Assembly: GCA_900547945.1 (NCBI GenBank)
Contig: URIT01000020.1
Span: 1-34,056, forward strand
Source of the DNA: an uncultured bacterium
GTDB taxonomy: Bacteria > Verrucomicrobiota > Kiritimatiellia > RFP12 > UBA1067
DNA: 34,056 nucleotides
Direction of reading: 5' to 3'
In this document: positions 31,966-34,056 of the stretch, piece by piece
Position numbering within the stretch: position 1 is the stretch's first letter
How the letters are laid out: each line of letters opens with the position of its first letter
Notes under the pieces: model-generated
Told to the model about the DNA's origin: nothing
Seen by the model: the letters and a program-made list of their open reading frames with translations, nothing else
Database searches by the model: none
Translations under genes and position numbers: made by a program

Positions 31966-33879
31966 TTACCGTGCCGATACTGAAAATTCTTTTGATAGGC
32001 GATTCTTGATTGAACTACGAAGAATAGTAAGGAAAGTTTCGTTCCTTGCTAATGCATCTTTCCATAGTGCGTCGTGGGAAAGCAATGTGACAGCAACAGG
32101 AACTTTTCCCCCGGGTAATTCATTGTTGTCGGAATCAACGCGCAATACAAGGAGTTCTTTATAGTATGCCTCTCCTTTTGAATACAACGATATCCATTCC
32201 TCTTCTTTAAGAGTGTTTCGCATCTCACGATCAAAATCAATGACTCCGAAGAACCACATCCGCTGTATTTTTGTGGGATACAATGAGACTAATCTGCGGG
32301 CACGTTGTCTAATTTGTTCGATTACGGCGTGTTTCCCAAGGTGATCTAAGCCCTTTCGTTTCAATTCAACAACGACAACATCGACTGGATGTGTGGTGGA
32401 CTCTATGTCGTCGGAAAAGATAAAGGCTATGTCTGGCCGTAGATTCGCGTCCTTCGTTTCCTCTGTAGACTTGATCTTCTCTATCAATTCTTTAATCTGT
32501 TTGTCGCTTAAGATGGATCGATAGGTCATGTATTTGTCGTCAAGTAACCATGCATTATTGTTGTACAAGTCATGGCTAAATGAACAGGATTCAAAGGTAC
32601 GTTGCATGGGTACAATGAGAGAGTGGATGTCAGACTCTCGACTCTTGTGCGTCAAAGTTCCCATTTTGTGGATGATTTTATTCCGGTAAAGGATGTATTG
32701 TGCCAACACGCGCGAAGCCTGTTCAAAAGACTTTTTGTATTGCTCGTCTGTGAGTTCTTGTGCGTCTAGTATTTCTTTTTCGTCGCGGCAAAATGCTAAT
32801 TGAGCATCTGCAATGGCCCTGTTTCGATTAATAATTCCAATGGTGTTCTGGTCGAAATAGCCTGCTAAATGTGGGTAAGTGTCTACGAGAGAGGCTTTGA
32901 TTTGTTCATTGCGAGTGTGTAATTCGGGGATTTCGTCATTCAAAATTTCAGCAAGGCGATCTATGAATATCTGACGCACCTTTTCCTGTTCGTCTTGTTT
33001 GAGAATCAATTCTTGGCGAGATTCGTTTGTCTTGGCATCAAAATATGAAGATTCAAGAAGGAACGTTGCGCTCGTGCCTGGTAGGAGTTGTTCTGATGTC
33101 GCAAGCTTGAATGGTATTGTGCGGCCGTCAACACACAAAGCAGTGACTAAGCGGTGGTCATCAGCAGAAACACCTTGCTCTATCCGATAGAGCATCTTGC
33201 ATTGGCATTCGATCATGTCAAGTTCTTTGGCATTGAACTCTATAGACTTGAAATCTGCGATATCGGCGGCTGTCAATTTGACAGAGCCATTGACGAAGCC
33301 TTTCTCTGGATTTTCTTCTTTTGTTTTCAGCGAGATGGTTATGCAAAAATCTCGTTTTTTTGCTTTCAATGCATAGAGCTTGGGCATGAACAAATCGCGA
33401 AGTTGTCGTTTGATTGCCATAGGGACAACATAATCGTAACTTTTTATTGCTTTCCCCTTGAAAGAACTAAAACGTAATTCTGCATATGTGCTTGTGTTTG
33501 AAGATACAGTATCGTCTCCTGTCTCCTTAACGGCATCGTCAAACTTGAATCGACGACGATATCCTCCCGCATATACGCTTTCGATGTCTACAGATGTAAA
33601 ATACTGTAAATAGACTAATCGTCCAAGACCTTTGTGTTGAGTATCTTTGGCCGTCATCAGATTCTGGAAACGGTAAAAATTATCGTCATTGAATCCAGAA
33701 CCATTATCTCGAATGCTAAGTTTAAGTGTATTGGGCGAATTGTAGGCATCAAGGTCTATATCTATTGTAATTTGCGATGCGCCTGCGTCAAATGCATTTG
33801 CGACTGCTTCTGAATATATCAGTTCAAATGCTGGCGCAGGAAAGAAGTGTTTAATTGCATGATCGACTGGAATATTCAT
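31966..33879 (-). CDS. GHKL (MutL/MORC-like) ATPase fused to a PD-(D/E)xK nuclease
   Basis: A 637-residue protein. The N-terminus is a Bergerat-fold ATPase: N box E24-A-V-A-N28-A-F-D31-A-G-A, G1 box D58-N-G-S-G62, and K83-G-L-G-R87 as the ATP lid. A transducer-like middle part and helical region (~200-460) follow. The C-terminal ~170 residues carry a PD-(D/E)xK nuclease signature: P482-D483-I-A-F, then V-V-V-V-E505-L-K507, then E-Q-I-R-Q-R-A-R-R-L. Such GHL ATPases occur in predicted restriction-modification loci, from which eukaryotic MORC proteins were proposed to derive. The likely mechanism is ATP-dependent clamp closure on DNA followed by cleavage (inference). Start: GGAGGT 8 nt before ATG 33879, with a TATAAT promoter upstream. 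The gene is AT-rich, convergent to the HNH gene, so it is separately expressed. Confidence 0.82.
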   Translation of the reverse strand: MNIPVDHAIKHFFPAPAFELIYSEAVANAFDAGASQITIDIDLDAYNSPNTLKLSIRDNGSGFNDDNFYRFQNLMTAKDTQHKGLGRLVYLQYFTSVDIESVYAGGYRRRFKFDDAVKETGDDTVSSNTSTYAELRFSSFKGKAIKSYDYVVPMAIKRQLRDLFMPKLYALKAKKRDFCITISLKTKEENPEKGFVNGSVKLTAADIADFKSIEFNAKELDMIECQCKMLYRIEQGVSADDHRLVTALCVDGRTIPFKLATSEQLLPGTSATFLLESSYFDAKTNESRQELILKQDEQEKVRQIFIDRLAEILNDEIPELHTRNEQIKASLVDTYPHLAGYFDQNTIGIINRNRAIADAQLAFCRDEKEILDAQELTDEQYKKSFEQASRVLAQYILYRNKIIHKMGTLTHKSRESDIHSLIVPMQRTFESCSFSHDLYNNNAWLLDDKYMTYRSILSDKQIKELIEKIKSTEETKDANLRPDIAFIFSDDIESTTHPVDVVVVELKRKGLDHLGKHAVIEQIRQRARRLVSLYPTKIQRMWFFGVIDFDREMRNTLKEEEWISLYSKGEAYYKELLVLRVDSDNNELPGGKVPVAVTLLSHDALWKDALARNETFLTILRSSIKNRLSKEFSVSAR

Positions 33880-33908
33880 CGCTCTGTACCTCCAAAAGAG
33901 TTTCTCAT

Positions 33909-33917
33909 ATTATATCA
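33909..33917 (-). promoter_or_regulatory. Extended -10 promoter of the GHKL-nuclease gene
   Basis: On the minus strand TGA precedes a perfect TATAAT (33914 down to 33909). The leader would be about 23 nt and includes GGAGGT. The remaining sequence up to 34056 returns to higher GC and contains no gene I can support. Confidence 0.55.
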
Positions 33918-34056
33918 AAACCCTTGAGATGTTGGTGCAGGCAAACGGAGGGAGGGACATTTATTGAACTGGGCGTAGGGCGCTTTTTAGATTGCATATT
34001 TGGCGACGCGGATGCGCGACGAAGGGGTGTGCGTGATGAGCGGGTTTCAGAGTCCG

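Noticed and set aside
31886..32164. Small + strand open frame between the HNH and GHKL genes.
   Set aside because: Most of it is antisense to the 3' end of the GHKL-nuclease gene, without a ribosome site or domain.
23739..33879. Type I restriction or BREX system.
   Set aside because: No HsdS-like specificity subunit, no HsdR with its nuclease motif, and no PglZ or BrxC-like proteins.
1..34056. CRISPR array, tRNA or rRNA genes.
   Set aside because: No regularly spaced direct repeats, no cloverleaf with a recognisable anticodon arm and TTCRA loop, and no rRNA-like stretches were seen in the intergenic regions.

Overview
The window looks like chromosome from an uncultured member of the PVC group, most likely a gut or rumen Kiritimatiellota/Verrucomicrobiota bacterium. 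This is inferred from the GC-rich genes full of acg and gcg codons, the LamG and giant glycosidase proteins, the DUF4954 protein, and the CTCTGCGTTCTCCGC-type repeats beside a GxxExxY relic. No rRNA or other marker gene is present to prove it.

Region 1 (1-9440) is a carbohydrate-degradation block on the + strand. It holds a frameshifted sialidase/BNR-repeat gene with a run of 22 C, a secreted triple-LamG protein, a short broken gene with a Tat-like start, and a 1947-residue secreted protein that joins a TIM-barrel glycosidase-like half to a complete GH78 alpha-L-rhamnosidase half. Region 2 (9440-23234) is housekeeping and transport: a D-2-hydroxyacid dehydrogenase overlapping tsaE; on the minus strand a siroheme nitrite/sulfite reductase followed by a YeiH-type transporter, and a MATE exporter; then a GxxExxY relic bounded by 37-bp inverted repeats, an EamA permease, a NifX/NifB-like small protein, a DUF4954 beta-helix protein, a class-C beta-lactamase-fold hydrolase, metF, an orphan FecCD permease and a YitT/YczE-like membrane protein.

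Region 3 (23235-23738) has no convincing protein gene but is rich in RNA structure: an extended -10 promoter, a hairpin followed by a terminator-like element, and a rod-shaped foldback of about 156 nt that resembles 6S RNA in architecture. Its G-U pairs indicate the + strand is the RNA.

Region 4 (23739-33917) is a probable anti-phage/restriction island: a PLD-helicase, an Eco57I-type adenine methylase 3 bp downstream, an HNH endonuclease, and convergently a protein joining a GHKL (MutL/MORC/Hsp90-type) ATPase to a C-terminal PD-(D/E)xK nuclease. GC content drops sharply in the middle of the methylase gene, directly after the NPPY motif, and recovers for the last ~45 codons, which looks like a swapped target-recognition module. 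The HNH and GHKL genes are AT-rich throughout and look recently acquired.

Eight recognisable promoters across the window share an extended -10 (TGn + TATAAT-like). At four of them the start codon lies only 7-9 nt past the -10 box, so these genes are probably expressed from leaderless mRNAs.
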